This document shows, piece after piece, positions 7,791 to 15,546 of a stretch of DNA of 64,000 bases (its first letter is position 1; each line of letters starts with the position of its first letter). This stretch comes from Desulfarculaceae bacterium (GTDB taxonomy: Bacteria; Desulfobacterota; Desulfarculia; Desulfarculales; Desulfarculaceae): positions 240,829 to 304,828 of the forward strand of contig JAIPEN010000006.1 of NCBI GenBank assembly GCA_021737145.1, in the 5' to 3' direction. The notes under the pieces are model-generated. The model did not search any database. It worked only from the letters and a program-made list of their open reading frames with translations, and had not been told where the DNA came from. Position numbers and translations under genes: made by a program.

Positions 7791-9338
7791 TTACTCCACT
7801 TGATTGTCCGAGATGTCTGCTTTGGATGAGGCTTCCCCGGCAAGACCGATTTTCTTGCCACGGCGGTTGCGCAGTGTGGTCCATACGATGGCCCCCACGG
7901 CAAGCGCGAGAAACAAGGCGGCCAGGGGCTTGGTCACGAAGATGGCGGGGTCGCCGCCGGATATCTTGAGGGCCTGGCGCAGGTAGACCTCGGCCATGGG
8001 CCCCAGGATGAAGGCGATGAGCAGGGCGGCCGGGCTGAGCTCCCATTTCTTGAGCAGGTAGCCCACCACCCCGAAGAAGACCATCACCTTCACGTCGAAC
8101 AAGTTCTGATGGGTGCCGAAGGCCCCGATGACACACAGGGCCAGGATCACCGGGAACAGATAGGCCCGGGGCACCGAGATAACCCACTGCCCCAGTTTCA
8201 TCAGGGGCAGGGGGATGACCAGCATGAAGAAGTCCGAGAGGATCAGGAGCATGAACAGGCCGTAGACCGTCTCGGGATGCTCCATCATCAGCATGGGCCC
8301 CGGGGCCAGACCGTGGATCATGAAGGCGCCCATGATAACCGCCGCGCTTAACGCACCCGGGATGCCCAGGGTCACCAGGGGGATCAGGCCCGCGCCGCAC
8401 ACCGCGTTGTTGGCCGCCTCGGGCGCGGCCACGCCGTTCAGCTCGCCCTTGCCAAAGCGTTCTGGATGCTTGCTCAGGCGGCGGGCCTGGTCATAGCCCA
8501 TGAAGGCGGCGGTGATGCTGCCCACCCCGGGCAAAGCCCCGCAGAAGGAGCCCAGCAGGCTGGAGCGGAAGATGGTGCCCAGGCTGCCCTTGAGCTCGGG
8601 CCAGGTGACCCGCGAGGCGTCGGGGTCGTCGGAGCGCACCGCCACCTCGGCGTGGGCGTCCTTCCAGCCTTCCTCCATCTGCACCAGGACCTCGGACATG
8701 ACCAGCAGGCCGATGAGCATGGCCAAAAGGCCGATGCCCGCGTCCAGGTCAATGGAGCCGAAGGTGAAGCGCTGCTGGGTGGTGATGGGGTCCAGCCCCA
8801 CCGTGGCCAGGAGCATGCCCAGAGCGGTGGAGATGAGCCCCTTGAGCTGGGACTTGGCCCCCGTGCCCGCCACCACCACCAGGGCGAAGAGGATGAGCAT
8901 TGCCAGTTCGGCCGGCCCGAACATCAGGGCCATGGCCGCGATGGGCGGCGAGGCCACCATGAGCAATGCGTCGCTGAACAACGCCCCGATCACCGAGGCG
9001 AACAGCGCCATCTTCAGCGCCTTGCCCGCCTTGCCCTGCTTGGTGAGCGGATAGCCGTCCAGGGCGGTGGCCGCCGATTCCGGAGTGCCCGGCGCGTTGA
9101 GCAGCACGGCGGAGATGGAGCCTCCGTACACGCTGCCTTTCCAACAGCCCACCAGCATGGCGATGGCGAACAGGGGCGACCAGGTGTAGGTGACCGGGAT
9201 CAACAGGGCGATGGCCATGGTGCCGTTGAGGCCGGGGATCGCCCCCAGCAACGAGCCCAGGAAGATGCCCAGGGCCGCGCCGAAGAAGTTGTTCAGGGTG
9301 AGGGCCTGGGAGGCCGCGGTTGCGAGTGTCTCCAACAT
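7791..9338 (-). CDS. tctA: Tripartite tricarboxylate transporter large permease TctA
   Basis: A 515-residue membrane protein with about twelve hydrophobic segments and the TctA hallmark region GAIPGLNGTMAIALLIPVTY, followed by WKGSVYGGSISAVLLNAPGTPES. A second internal GALPGVGS motif echoes the internal duplication of the family. It forms the transport channel with TctB and receives substrate from periplasmic TctC. It is placed between tctB (6 bases) and the flavoprotein gene (2 bases), so transport and catabolism are expressed together. The Tct family moves citrate, tricarballylate, glutamate, terephthalate and other carboxylates; the ligand here is unknown. Confidence 0.93.
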   Translation of the reverse strand: MLETLATAASQALTLNNFFGAALGIFLGSLLGAIPGLNGTMAIALLIPVTYTWSPLFAIAMLVGCWKGSVYGGSISAVLLNAPGTPESAATALDGYPLTKQGKAGKALKMALFASVIGALFSDALLMVASPPIAAMALMFGPAELAMLILFALVVVAGTGAKSQLKGLISTALGMLLATVGLDPITTQQRFTFGSIDLDAGIGLLAMLIGLLVMSEVLVQMEEGWKDAHAEVAVRSDDPDASRVTWPELKGSLGTIFRSSLLGSFCGALPGVGSITAAFMGYDQARRLSKHPERFGKGELNGVAAPEAANNAVCGAGLIPLVTLGIPGALSAAVIMGAFMIHGLAPGPMLMMEHPETVYGLFMLLILSDFFMLVIPLPLMKLGQWVISVPRAYLFPVILALCVIGAFGTHQNLFDVKVMVFFGVVGYLLKKWELSPAALLIAFILGPMAEVYLRQALKISGGDPAIFVTKPLAALFLALAVGAIVWTTLRNRRGKKIGLAGEASSKADISDNQVE

Positions 9339-9344
9339 GGCGGC

Positions 9345-9827
9345 CTACTCCAGGAAATTTTCCACCAGGGTGCCCACCGGCAGGGGAGCCCCCAGGATTA
9401 CGTCGAAGCAAAGGTAGAGCCCGCCCAGGGTGCCCAGGGTGATGGCCGTGATGGGAAACCAGCGGCGCACCCCAAAAACCAAAAACAGGGCGATCATGGC
9501 CCCCAACGAAGTGAGCACGAACCCGGTGAGGTCCAGCAGCCAGGCGTAGGCGGCCATGATGATGATCACGATTAGGATGCTCCACCAGGGGGAACGGTGC
9601 TCGGGCGCGGCCTTTTCCGCGTGCTCACCTGGCTTGGGCGCGCGCCGCACCGCCTGGATGGTCAAGAGGATGCTCAAGAGCATGATGAAGCAGGTGACCA
9701 ACACCGGCATGAGGGCATCGGCCTCGGTGAGCGGCCCCACCTGGTAGGGAATTACCAACAACAGCAGCAGGAGACAGAAGGCTACCAGTCCCAAGCCCAG
9801 CTTGAAGTCTTTTCGATTGGCGATCAT
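9345..9827 (-). CDS. tctB: Tripartite tricarboxylate transporter small permease TctB
   Basis: A 160-residue protein with four hydrophobic segments: residues about 9-27, 40-58, 83-103 and the C-terminal region. It is the usual size and pattern of the TctB family, which assembles with TctA in the membrane. A charged loop (RRAPKPGEHAEKAAPEHRS) separates helices two and three. It lies between the tctC and tctA genes in canonical order. The family is weakly conserved, so the call rests on topology plus position. Confidence 0.88.
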   Translation of the reverse strand: MIANRKDFKLGLGLVAFCLLLLLLVIPYQVGPLTEADALMPVLVTCFIMLLSILLTIQAVRRAPKPGEHAEKAAPEHRSPWWSILIVIIIMAAYAWLLDLTGFVLTSLGAMIALFLVFGVRRWFPITAITLGTLGGLYLCFDVILGAPLPVGTLVENFLE

Positions 9828-9897
9828 GGGCGGCTCCCGGGTGAGTGAGGCCGGGGGCGGGGGGCACCGCTCGGCAGCCCCCGCCCCCGAGGGGAAG

Positions 9898-10869
9898 TTA
9901 CTTTTTCACCTTCACGCCCAGCTCGGGCAGCAGGGCGCCCCACTCGGCCGAAAGCTTTTCAAGCAGGGCCTGGTACTGCTTGCCCGGGATGAACTTGGGA
10001 TGCAGGTCCAGCTTGTTGCAGGCCTTGACCACGCCCTTGTCGGCGCAGGCCGCCTTGAAGGCCGCCGAGAGCTTGTCCAGGGCCACCTGGGGGGTCCCGG
10101 CCGGGGCGATGATGGACATGTAGGAGATCTGGCTGAACTTGAAGCCCTTCTCCTTCATCGTGGGCACGTCGGGCACCATGGCGAAGCGGTCCTCGCTGGT
10201 GACCAGGAGCACCCGGATCTTACCGGCCTTGATGGAGGAGGCCACCGAGGCGGTGGTGTTGTTGATCATGTCCACGTGGCCGCCCAACAGGGCCGCAGTT
10301 TCCTTCACGCCGCCTTGAAAAGGCACGTGCTTCCAGTCCAGGCCCAGCTCCTTGCCGATGCGGGCGGTAACCAGATGGTTGGTGGTGCCGGTGCCCGGGC
10401 TGCCGTAGGTCACCTTGCCCGGGTTCTTCTTAACGTAGGCCACGAATTCGTCCCAGGTTTTCCAGGGGGCGTCGCCGCGCACCATGAGGGCGTACTCGTA
10501 AGGCATGACCGCGCAGACCTGCACCAGATCCTTGAAGGGCTTGTAGGGCACCGGACGGATCAGGGGGATCACCGCCACGGCGGGCATGTTGCAGGTGCCG
10601 ATGGTATAGCCGTTGCCCTTGGTCCGGGCCACCTCGCTCACCCCCAGGGTGCCGCCGGCGCCGGGCTTGTTCATGCAGATCAGGGCCTGCTGCAGCACCT
10701 CGTTGGCCTTGGAGCTCATGAGGCGGGCGGCGGTGTCGGTGGTGCCGCCGGCCGAGAAGTTGATGATGAACTTTACCGGCTTGCTGGGGTAGGCCCCCGC
10801 CATCGCCGGGGCGGCAACGGCCAGCATAAGGGCCATGGCCATCAAAGCCGTTAACATTTTCTTACCCAT
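9898..10869 (-). CDS. tctC: Tct-family periplasmic substrate-binding protein TctC (Bug family)
   Basis: A 323-residue extracytoplasmic receptor. It has a clear Sec signal peptide (MGKKMLTALMAMALMLAVAAPAMAG, cleavage after AMA) followed by the Bug-family opening YPSKPVKFIINFSAGGTTDTAARL and the PGAGGTLGVSEVAR motif, which line the carboxylate-binding cleft in characterised members. FQGGVKETAALLGGHVDM matches the second conserved strand-loop. It delivers an organic acid to TctAB. The gene lies 38 bases downstream of the IclR regulator and 70 bases before tctB, so it probably belongs to the same transcript. Confidence 0.93.
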   Translation of the reverse strand: MGKKMLTALMAMALMLAVAAPAMAGAYPSKPVKFIINFSAGGTTDTAARLMSSKANEVLQQALICMNKPGAGGTLGVSEVARTKGNGYTIGTCNMPAVAVIPLIRPVPYKPFKDLVQVCAVMPYEYALMVRGDAPWKTWDEFVAYVKKNPGKVTYGSPGTGTTNHLVTARIGKELGLDWKHVPFQGGVKETAALLGGHVDMINNTTASVASSIKAGKIRVLLVTSEDRFAMVPDVPTMKEKGFKFSQISYMSIIAPAGTPQVALDKLSAAFKAACADKGVVKACNKLDLHPKFIPGKQYQALLEKLSAEWGALLPELGVKVKK

Positions 10870-10907
10870 CTTAGGTTCCTCCTTGCGTCGTTCGGGGGGG
10901 CCCTAGA

Positions 10908-11705
10908 TTAGAGCCCTATGATTTCGGGCCTGGTTTGCTCCTTGACCAACTCCACGATCTGCTCGCGGCGCTTGGGTTTCATGCGGGAACGGATGGCCGA
11001 CACGGTGACCGCGCAGATGACCTGGCCGTCTTCGTCCATGACCGGCACCCCCACCGAGGCCGCGTCCTTGTGAAACAGGCCATCGGAAAGCACGTAGCCG
11101 TTCTTCAGGGCCTTCTTGGCCATGGCCCTGATCTCCTTTTCGGTGCGCCCCTGAAACTGGCTGTAGCGGGGGGTGTTGGCCTTGACCACCTGCTCGAAGT
11201 CCTCTGGGGAGGAGAAGGCGATCAAAGCCAGGCTGCCCGCCCCTATGCCCAATGGACGTCTTGAGCCGACGTCCACCAAGATAGTGCGTATGGGGTACTC
11301 GCCCTGGATCATGTCGGCACACAAAACGTCATTGCCGAGGCGGATGAGCAGAAAAACCGTGTCCTGAGTTTCCTGGGCGATTTTTTGCAAAGCCGTATGG
11401 AAGCGGTTGCGGATGGCGTATTGCTGGGCCTGGTTGCCCAGCCGGAACAGCTCCAACCCGAGGTGATACAGCTTGGTGATCGGATCGTAGGTGACGATCC
11501 CTTCCTCGGCCAAGACCTGCAGCAAGCGGCGGGCGGTGGCCACATGCAGCCCCAACTTGCGGGCCAAGGGAGAGAGACGAGCCCCCTGCCGGTTGTGCTC
11601 GGCCACCGACTTGAGCAGAGCCAAGGCTCTCTGTACGCTCTGAGTGCCTCCCGGTGCGCTCGTTCCGGCCCCGGCATTTTTGGCGCCAGTTTCTTTGGCT
11701 GTCAT
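10908..11705 (-). CDS. IclR family transcriptional regulator
   Basis: A 265-residue regulator with an N-terminal winged helix-turn-helix (SVQRALALLKSVAEHNRQGARLSPLARKLGLHVATARRLLQVLAEEGIV) and the C-terminal IclR effector domain, including VDVGSRRPLGIGAGSLALIAF and DEDGQVICAVTVSAI. An N-terminal Gly/Ala-rich extension of about 22 residues precedes the HTH. IclR proteins bind small carboxylates or aromatics and control the adjacent catabolic genes. As first gene of the tct-flavoprotein operon it very likely regulates that operon and itself; a candidate operator is at 11785-11804. Confidence 0.92.
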   Translation of the reverse strand: MTAKETGAKNAGAGTSAPGGTQSVQRALALLKSVAEHNRQGARLSPLARKLGLHVATARRLLQVLAEEGIVTYDPITKLYHLGLELFRLGNQAQQYAIRNRFHTALQKIAQETQDTVFLLIRLGNDVLCADMIQGEYPIRTILVDVGSRRPLGIGAGSLALIAFSSPEDFEQVVKANTPRYSQFQGRTEKEIRAMAKKALKNGYVLSDGLFHKDAASVGVPVMDEDGQVICAVTVSAIRSRMKPKRREQIVELVKEQTRPEIIGL

Positions 11706-12195
11706 GAAGTTATCCTCGTTCTGGGGGAATTGTTAGCAAGGGCCCTAGCGGCTAGTCAATCATAAAATATCACTATTTGGCTTATTGTTATCATATTATG
11801 ACAATGAAGGCCACGCGCAAATATCCCTAAATGCTTTTTCAATCGGGAAACGTCCCTAATTTTTTAAGGAAATATTACGCGGAAAACCCGAGACAACTTG
11901 AAAGATGTTTGGCTATTGATTGGGTTAGCACACCAAGGCCACTTTCGATAATGCCAAGGAAGGTGCGCTGCCATGACGCCTCCCCCGAAATTACCTAGCA
12001 AATCCTTGGTTGATTTTCGCTGGAGATGCCGGAGTTAAGCCTGTTAGCCGATATCGGTCACATTGCCCGGGCAGCCCGAAATTCACAGGGGGGATTGCAA
12101 GAGTTAATGCCGGCCTCCCATGGCCCCGGGAGCCTCCATTAGCCCAAACCTCAAATCTGTCTCAGGGGCTCTGACGGGGAACAGTCAGTGCCCGG
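11706..12195. other. Non-coding spacer, 490 bp
   Basis: The stretch lies upstream of the IclR operon and downstream of the Hdr-Flox operon; both neighbours read leftward. The half near 11706-11950 is AT-rich and presumably holds the IclR-operon promoter. A 38-codon open frame at about 12027-12143 (plus strand, MPELSLLADIGHIARAARN) is too short to call. No convincing terminator hairpin was found at the end of the Flox operon. Confidence 0.5.
11785..11804. promoter_or_regulatory. Imperfect palindrome, candidate IclR operator
   Basis: TTGTTATCATATTATGACAA is a 20-base imperfect palindrome (8 of 10 positions symmetrical) in an AT-rich patch about 80 bases upstream of the iclR-type gene. Its length and position suit an IclR-family autoregulatory site. 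There is no second copy and no experimental support. Confidence 0.35.
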
Positions 12196-13035
12196 CTAGT
12201 ACTCGGCGGGCAGGGCGTCCAGCTGCGCCTTACTGAACACGGGCCCGTCCTTGCACACGTACTCCGGCCCCACGTTGCAGCGGCCGCAGATGCCGATGCC
12301 GCACTTCATGCGGTTCTCCAGGCTCATGATGATCTGCTCTGATTGCCAGCCCAGCTTGTCGAACACCGGCTGGGTGAAGCGAATCATCACCGGCGGGCCG
12401 CAGATCAGGGCCACCGCGTTGTCCGGCTTGGGCGCCACTTCTTCGCACACCGAGGGCACGAAGCCCACCAGGCCGTCCCAGCCCTCGGCCTCGCGGTCAA
12501 TGGTGACGGCGCAGTTGATGTCGTCGCGCTTTTGCCACTCGCGCCACTGGTCCTCGTAGAGCAGCAGACCCGGGGTGCGCGCGCCGTAGATAAAGGTGAT
12601 GTCGCCGTACTTGCTCCGGTGGTCCGGGTGCAACAGCCAGGTGACCGTGGAACGCAGGGTGGTGACCGCAAAGCCGCCGGCCACGATGACCACGTTCTTG
12701 CCCTCCATCTCCTTGAGGGGGTAGCTGTTGCCCAGGGGGCCGCGCACCCCCATTACGTCGCCCTGGTTCATCTGGTGCAGCCGGTTGCTCACCACGCCCA
12801 CCTTGTTCACCGTGAAAAGGAGGGTGTCGCCCTCGGTGGGGCTGGAGGCGATGCCAATGGGTATCTCGCCATAGCCCGCAACGCTCAGCTCGGCGAACTG
12901 GCCGGGAGTGTATTGAAAGGCTTGGGCGTCGGCGGGTTCCAGGAAATCCAGCCAAAAGGATTTGAGCTGCTTGTCCTCGGTCTCCACCAGGGTCTTGGAT
13001 ATCTTCACCGGATATGGCCGGTAGGGGTTGTTCAT
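12196..13035 (-). CDS. FAD/NAD(P)-binding oxidoreductase subunit (PyrK/HydG-gamma type, FloxA-like)
   Basis: A 279-residue protein of the ferredoxin-NADP reductase/PyrK family that exchanges electrons between NAD(P)H and iron-sulfur partners. Visible are the FAD-binding PGQFAELSVAGYGEIPIGIAS, the pyrophosphate-binding GGFAVTTLRSTV, the nucleotide site ALICGPPVMI, and a C-terminal [2Fe-2S] Cys set (MKCGIGICGRCNVGPEYVC). I prefer the ATG at 13035 (AGAAAGG upstream) to the GTG at 13074, which lies just after the previous stop. As last gene of the HdrA-MvhD operon it is the likely pyridine-nucleotide end of an electron-bifurcating or confurcating complex. Confidence 0.88.
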   Translation of the reverse strand: MNNPYRPYPVKISKTLVETEDKQLKSFWLDFLEPADAQAFQYTPGQFAELSVAGYGEIPIGIASSPTEGDTLLFTVNKVGVVSNRLHQMNQGDVMGVRGPLGNSYPLKEMEGKNVVIVAGGFAVTTLRSTVTWLLHPDHRSKYGDITFIYGARTPGLLLYEDQWREWQKRDDINCAVTIDREAEGWDGLVGFVPSVCEEVAPKPDNAVALICGPPVMIRFTQPVFDKLGWQSEQIIMSLENRMKCGIGICGRCNVGPEYVCKDGPVFSKAQLDALPAEY

Positions 13036-13077
13036 GACCTTGTAGCCTTTCTGGCCGGGGGCGCGTAAGAACACGCC

Positions 13078-14106
13078 TCAAGCGTTCATGTCGCGCACCA
13101 CCTCGCGTACGTCGATGTTCACAGGGCAAAGCTGTACGCAGCGGCCGCAGCCCACGCAGCCGATCTCGCCGCCGCGCTTTACCGGGATGTACTTGAACTT
13201 GTGCATGAAGCGCTGCCGCACCCGGTCCTTCTTGCTGCCCCGGGGGTTGTGTCCGCTGCCGTGAAGGGTGAACAGGTAGCTCATGCAGTAGTCCCAGTTG
13301 CGCACCCGGCGGCCGGCCGGGCCCTGGGTCTCGTCCTGGATGTCAAAGCAGTGGCAAGTGGGGCAGCAGAAGGTGCAGGTGCCGCAGTTGAGGCAGCTCT
13401 CCTGCGTCCGGTCCCAGTGGCCGGCTTCGTAGAGTTCCATCAACCCCCGCTCATTGATCTGGTCCATCTCCACCGTGGTGATGATGGCCGCCTCGGCCAT
13501 TTGCTTGGCCTCGGCCGCGGCGGCCAGGTCGTCGTCGGTGGCCGCTGGCAGGGCGGCGATGGCCGCTTCGCCTTGGTCGCTGACCCCCTTGGCCAGGAGC
13601 TTGTCGCCCAGGTCGATCAGCAGCACGTCGGCCCCGGCCTCGGAATGGGGCCCGCAGTTCATGGAGGTGCAGAAGCAGGTGGGGCAGGGGTCGTTGCAGG
13701 CCAGGGCGATGATCAGGGACTTTTCGCGCTTGTCGCGCCAGTAGGGATCGTCGGTCATCTCGTCCTGGCAGAAGATCAGGTCCAGCACCCCGAAGGCCTT
13801 GGCATCGCAAGGGCGCATGTTAACCAGCGCCCGCTCCCGGGCCAGCTCGGGTTCGGAGTGCATGACCATGCCCTCCTCGTGGTCCTGGGCGTTGGTGAAG
13901 CGCATCATGCACTCGGTCTGGGGGAAGAAGAACTCCTTGGGGCTCAGGGCCGTGTTGTTGAACTGCCACAGCGGCTCTTGGCCCGGCTCCAGGGGGGCCC
14001 AGACCAGGCGGCCCCCGGCCAGGGCCGGGGCGTGGAGGTCGCGCTTTTGGGCCAGCTCGGCCAGAAAGGAGGCGGCCTGGTCCTTTTTTAGAATCTTGTC
14101 GGACAT
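13078..14106 (-). CDS. 4Fe-4S dicluster subunit, hydrogenase/sulfur reductase beta type (FloxB-like)
   Basis: A 342-residue iron-sulfur protein of the sulfhydrogenase beta/anaerobic sulfite reductase A family. It has NMRPCDAKAFGVLD in the N-terminal domain, a Cys-rich CNDPCPTCFC in the middle, and two C-terminal ferredoxin motifs, CLNCGTCTFCCP and CVGCGRCVQLCP. The start at 14106 (MSDKILKKDQ) has AAAGGAG upstream; the frame open to 14199 overlaps the previous gene. It pairs with the adjacent FAD/NAD subunit exactly as HydB with HydG, and probably relays electrons between NAD(P)H and the HdrA-MvhD module. Confidence 0.85.
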   Translation of the reverse strand: MSDKILKKDQAASFLAELAQKRDLHAPALAGGRLVWAPLEPGQEPLWQFNNTALSPKEFFFPQTECMMRFTNAQDHEEGMVMHSEPELARERALVNMRPCDAKAFGVLDLIFCQDEMTDDPYWRDKREKSLIIALACNDPCPTCFCTSMNCGPHSEAGADVLLIDLGDKLLAKGVSDQGEAAIAALPAATDDDLAAAAEAKQMAEAAIITTVEMDQINERGLMELYEAGHWDRTQESCLNCGTCTFCCPTCHCFDIQDETQGPAGRRVRNWDYCMSYLFTLHGSGHNPRGSKKDRVRQRFMHKFKYIPVKRGGEIGCVGCGRCVQLCPVNIDVREVVRDMNA

Positions 14107-14119
14107 GGGCTGGCTCCTT

Positions 14120-15091
14120 TTACTTGATGAACCCCTGGGGGTCGTCCGGCTTGTGGACGCTGAGGGGCGGCACGGACTCCTCGTCCAGGCCTGGGGCATA
14201 GCCGTAGAACTCGCGCACGTCCTTTTCGATCTTGCCGGTCAGACGGCGCACCTTGATGCCCTGGGGACAGGCGCTTTCGCAGGCCCCGCAGTCGGTGCAG
14301 CGGCCCGCGCAGTGAAAGGCCCTTAGCAGGTGATAGGTAAGCACGTCCGCTTCGTCCTGGGTCTTGCCGCACCATTGGGGCTTTGCCTCGTCCACAAAGC
14401 ACACGTGGCAGTAGCACAGGGGACAGGCGTCGCGGCAGGCGTAGCAGCGAATGCAGTCCTGGTAGTTCTCCCCAAAGGCGGCCAGCCGCTCGCTGGGGTC
14501 GAGCTTTTCCCAGGGAGCGGCCACCTTGTCGATGACCCCGCCGTGGGTGGGCTCGCTCTCTTCGCCAATGAGTTCGTTGTGGATCACCGGGTTGCGTTGC
14601 ACGCAGGTGTAGCAGTTGTCGCGCATCACTTTTTTGCGCTCCAGGCGCTCTTGCCAGCCGGGGCCTTCCACCAGCAGCTCGTCGCCCTCCTCGTGGGCCG
14701 CGCTGATGACCTTGTCCGCCCCCACCGCCGCTTGCACCTTGTCCCGGTCCAGCATGCCCGGGCTGGCCACCCCGATGACATGGACCTGTTCGCGGCTTAG
14801 CTGGTGCTCCTTGATCAACCCCACGATGTTGCGGCTCACGCAGCCCTGGGCCACGACGGCCACCTTGCCCGTCTCGCCCTGCGGGCGGCGGATCAGGAAG
14901 TTGGCCAGGTTGTTACAACAGAAACCGCTCCAGGTGAGGCGCAGGGCCTCCTCCGGGGTGTAGGCGAAAAAGGGCCGCTCGCGCATGGGCACGGTGCCGG
15001 CCTCATAGCCGAGCACGCAGTCCACCAGCCCCTCTGCCAGCAGCCTTTGGGCCGCCTCGCGTATGCCCTGTGCTATGGCCTGGTTGTCCAT
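14120..15091 (-). CDS. FrhB/FdhB-like iron-sulfur protein with two [4Fe-4S] clusters (FloxC-like)
   Basis: A 323-residue protein. The N-terminal half resembles the coenzyme F420 hydrogenase/formate dehydrogenase beta fold (SGFCCNNLANFLIRRPQGETGKVAVVAQGCVSRNI). The C-terminal half carries CIRCYACRDACP with extra Cys (LCYCHVC) and CTDCGACESACP. It may accept electrons from HdrA and pass them to the HydB-like subunit, or itself be the exchange site for a soluble carrier. The start overlaps the mvhD stop by one base (TGATG), and the next gene starts 13 bases after its stop, so it is cotranslated with both. Confidence 0.8.
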   Translation of the reverse strand: MDNQAIAQGIREAAQRLLAEGLVDCVLGYEAGTVPMRERPFFAYTPEEALRLTWSGFCCNNLANFLIRRPQGETGKVAVVAQGCVSRNIVGLIKEHQLSREQVHVIGVASPGMLDRDKVQAAVGADKVISAAHEEGDELLVEGPGWQERLERKKVMRDNCYTCVQRNPVIHNELIGEESEPTHGGVIDKVAAPWEKLDPSERLAAFGENYQDCIRCYACRDACPLCYCHVCFVDEAKPQWCGKTQDEADVLTYHLLRAFHCAGRCTDCGACESACPQGIKVRRLTGKIEKDVREFYGYAPGLDEESVPPLSVHKPDDPQGFIK

Positions 15092-15531
15092 CAGGCCACC
15101 ATGCCGATTTCTTTGCGCAGGAACTTACTGGGCCCCAGGGCCTTGACCGCCTCGGTGACCTCGATCACCGTTTGCTGGAACTTGGTGGCCTCGGCCGAGG
15201 AGATCCAGGAGAAGTGCAGGCGGCCGGGCTCCAGACCCACGTACTCCAGCAGGCTCTTGAGGACGGTGAAGCGCCGCCGGGCGTAGAGGTTGCCCTCGAT
15301 GTAGTGACAGTCGCCAGGGTGGCAGCCGCTGATCCACACCCCATCGGCTCCTTGGCGAAAGGCCTGTAGCACAAAGGTGGGGCTCAAGCGGCCGGTGCAA
15401 GGGATGCGGATGGCGCGGATGTTGGGTGGATATTGCAAGCGGCTCACCCCGGCCAGGTCGGCCCCGCCATAGGTGCACCAGTTGCAGAAAAAGGCCGCGA
15501 TGCGCGGCTCGAAGCTTTCATTTGAACTCAT
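15091..15531 (-). CDS. mvhD: Hydrogenase iron-sulfur subunit, MvhD family (FloxD-like)
   Basis: A 146-residue MvhD-type [2Fe-2S] protein that links HdrA to an electron-input module. The family signature FFCNWCTYGGAD (Cys16, Cys19), IPCTGR (Cys45) and SGCHPGDCHY (Cys70, Cys75) is complete. No hydrogenase gene (MvhA/MvhG) accompanies it, so its partner should be the flavin/NAD subunits encoded downstream rather than H2. The gene starts 15 bases after the hdrA stop. Confidence 0.93.
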   Translation of the reverse strand: MSSNESFEPRIAAFFCNWCTYGGADLAGVSRLQYPPNIRAIRIPCTGRLSPTFVLQAFRQGADGVWISGCHPGDCHYIEGNLYARRRFTVLKSLLEYVGLEPGRLHFSWISSAEATKFQQTVIEVTEAVKALGPSKFLRKEIGMVA

Positions 15532-15546
15532 TTGCTATCACCCCCG

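Noticed and set aside
7789..8400. Upstream extension of the AprA-like frame (about 200 extra codons)
   Set aside because: It overlaps tctA completely, is Arg/Pro/Gly-rich shadow sequence, and the real start with a Rossmann motif right after it is at 7788.
12027..12143. 38-codon plus-strand frame MPELSLLADIGHIARAARN
   Set aside because: It resembles the start of GAF-type sensor proteins only vaguely, is very short, and lacks a clear ribosome-binding site.
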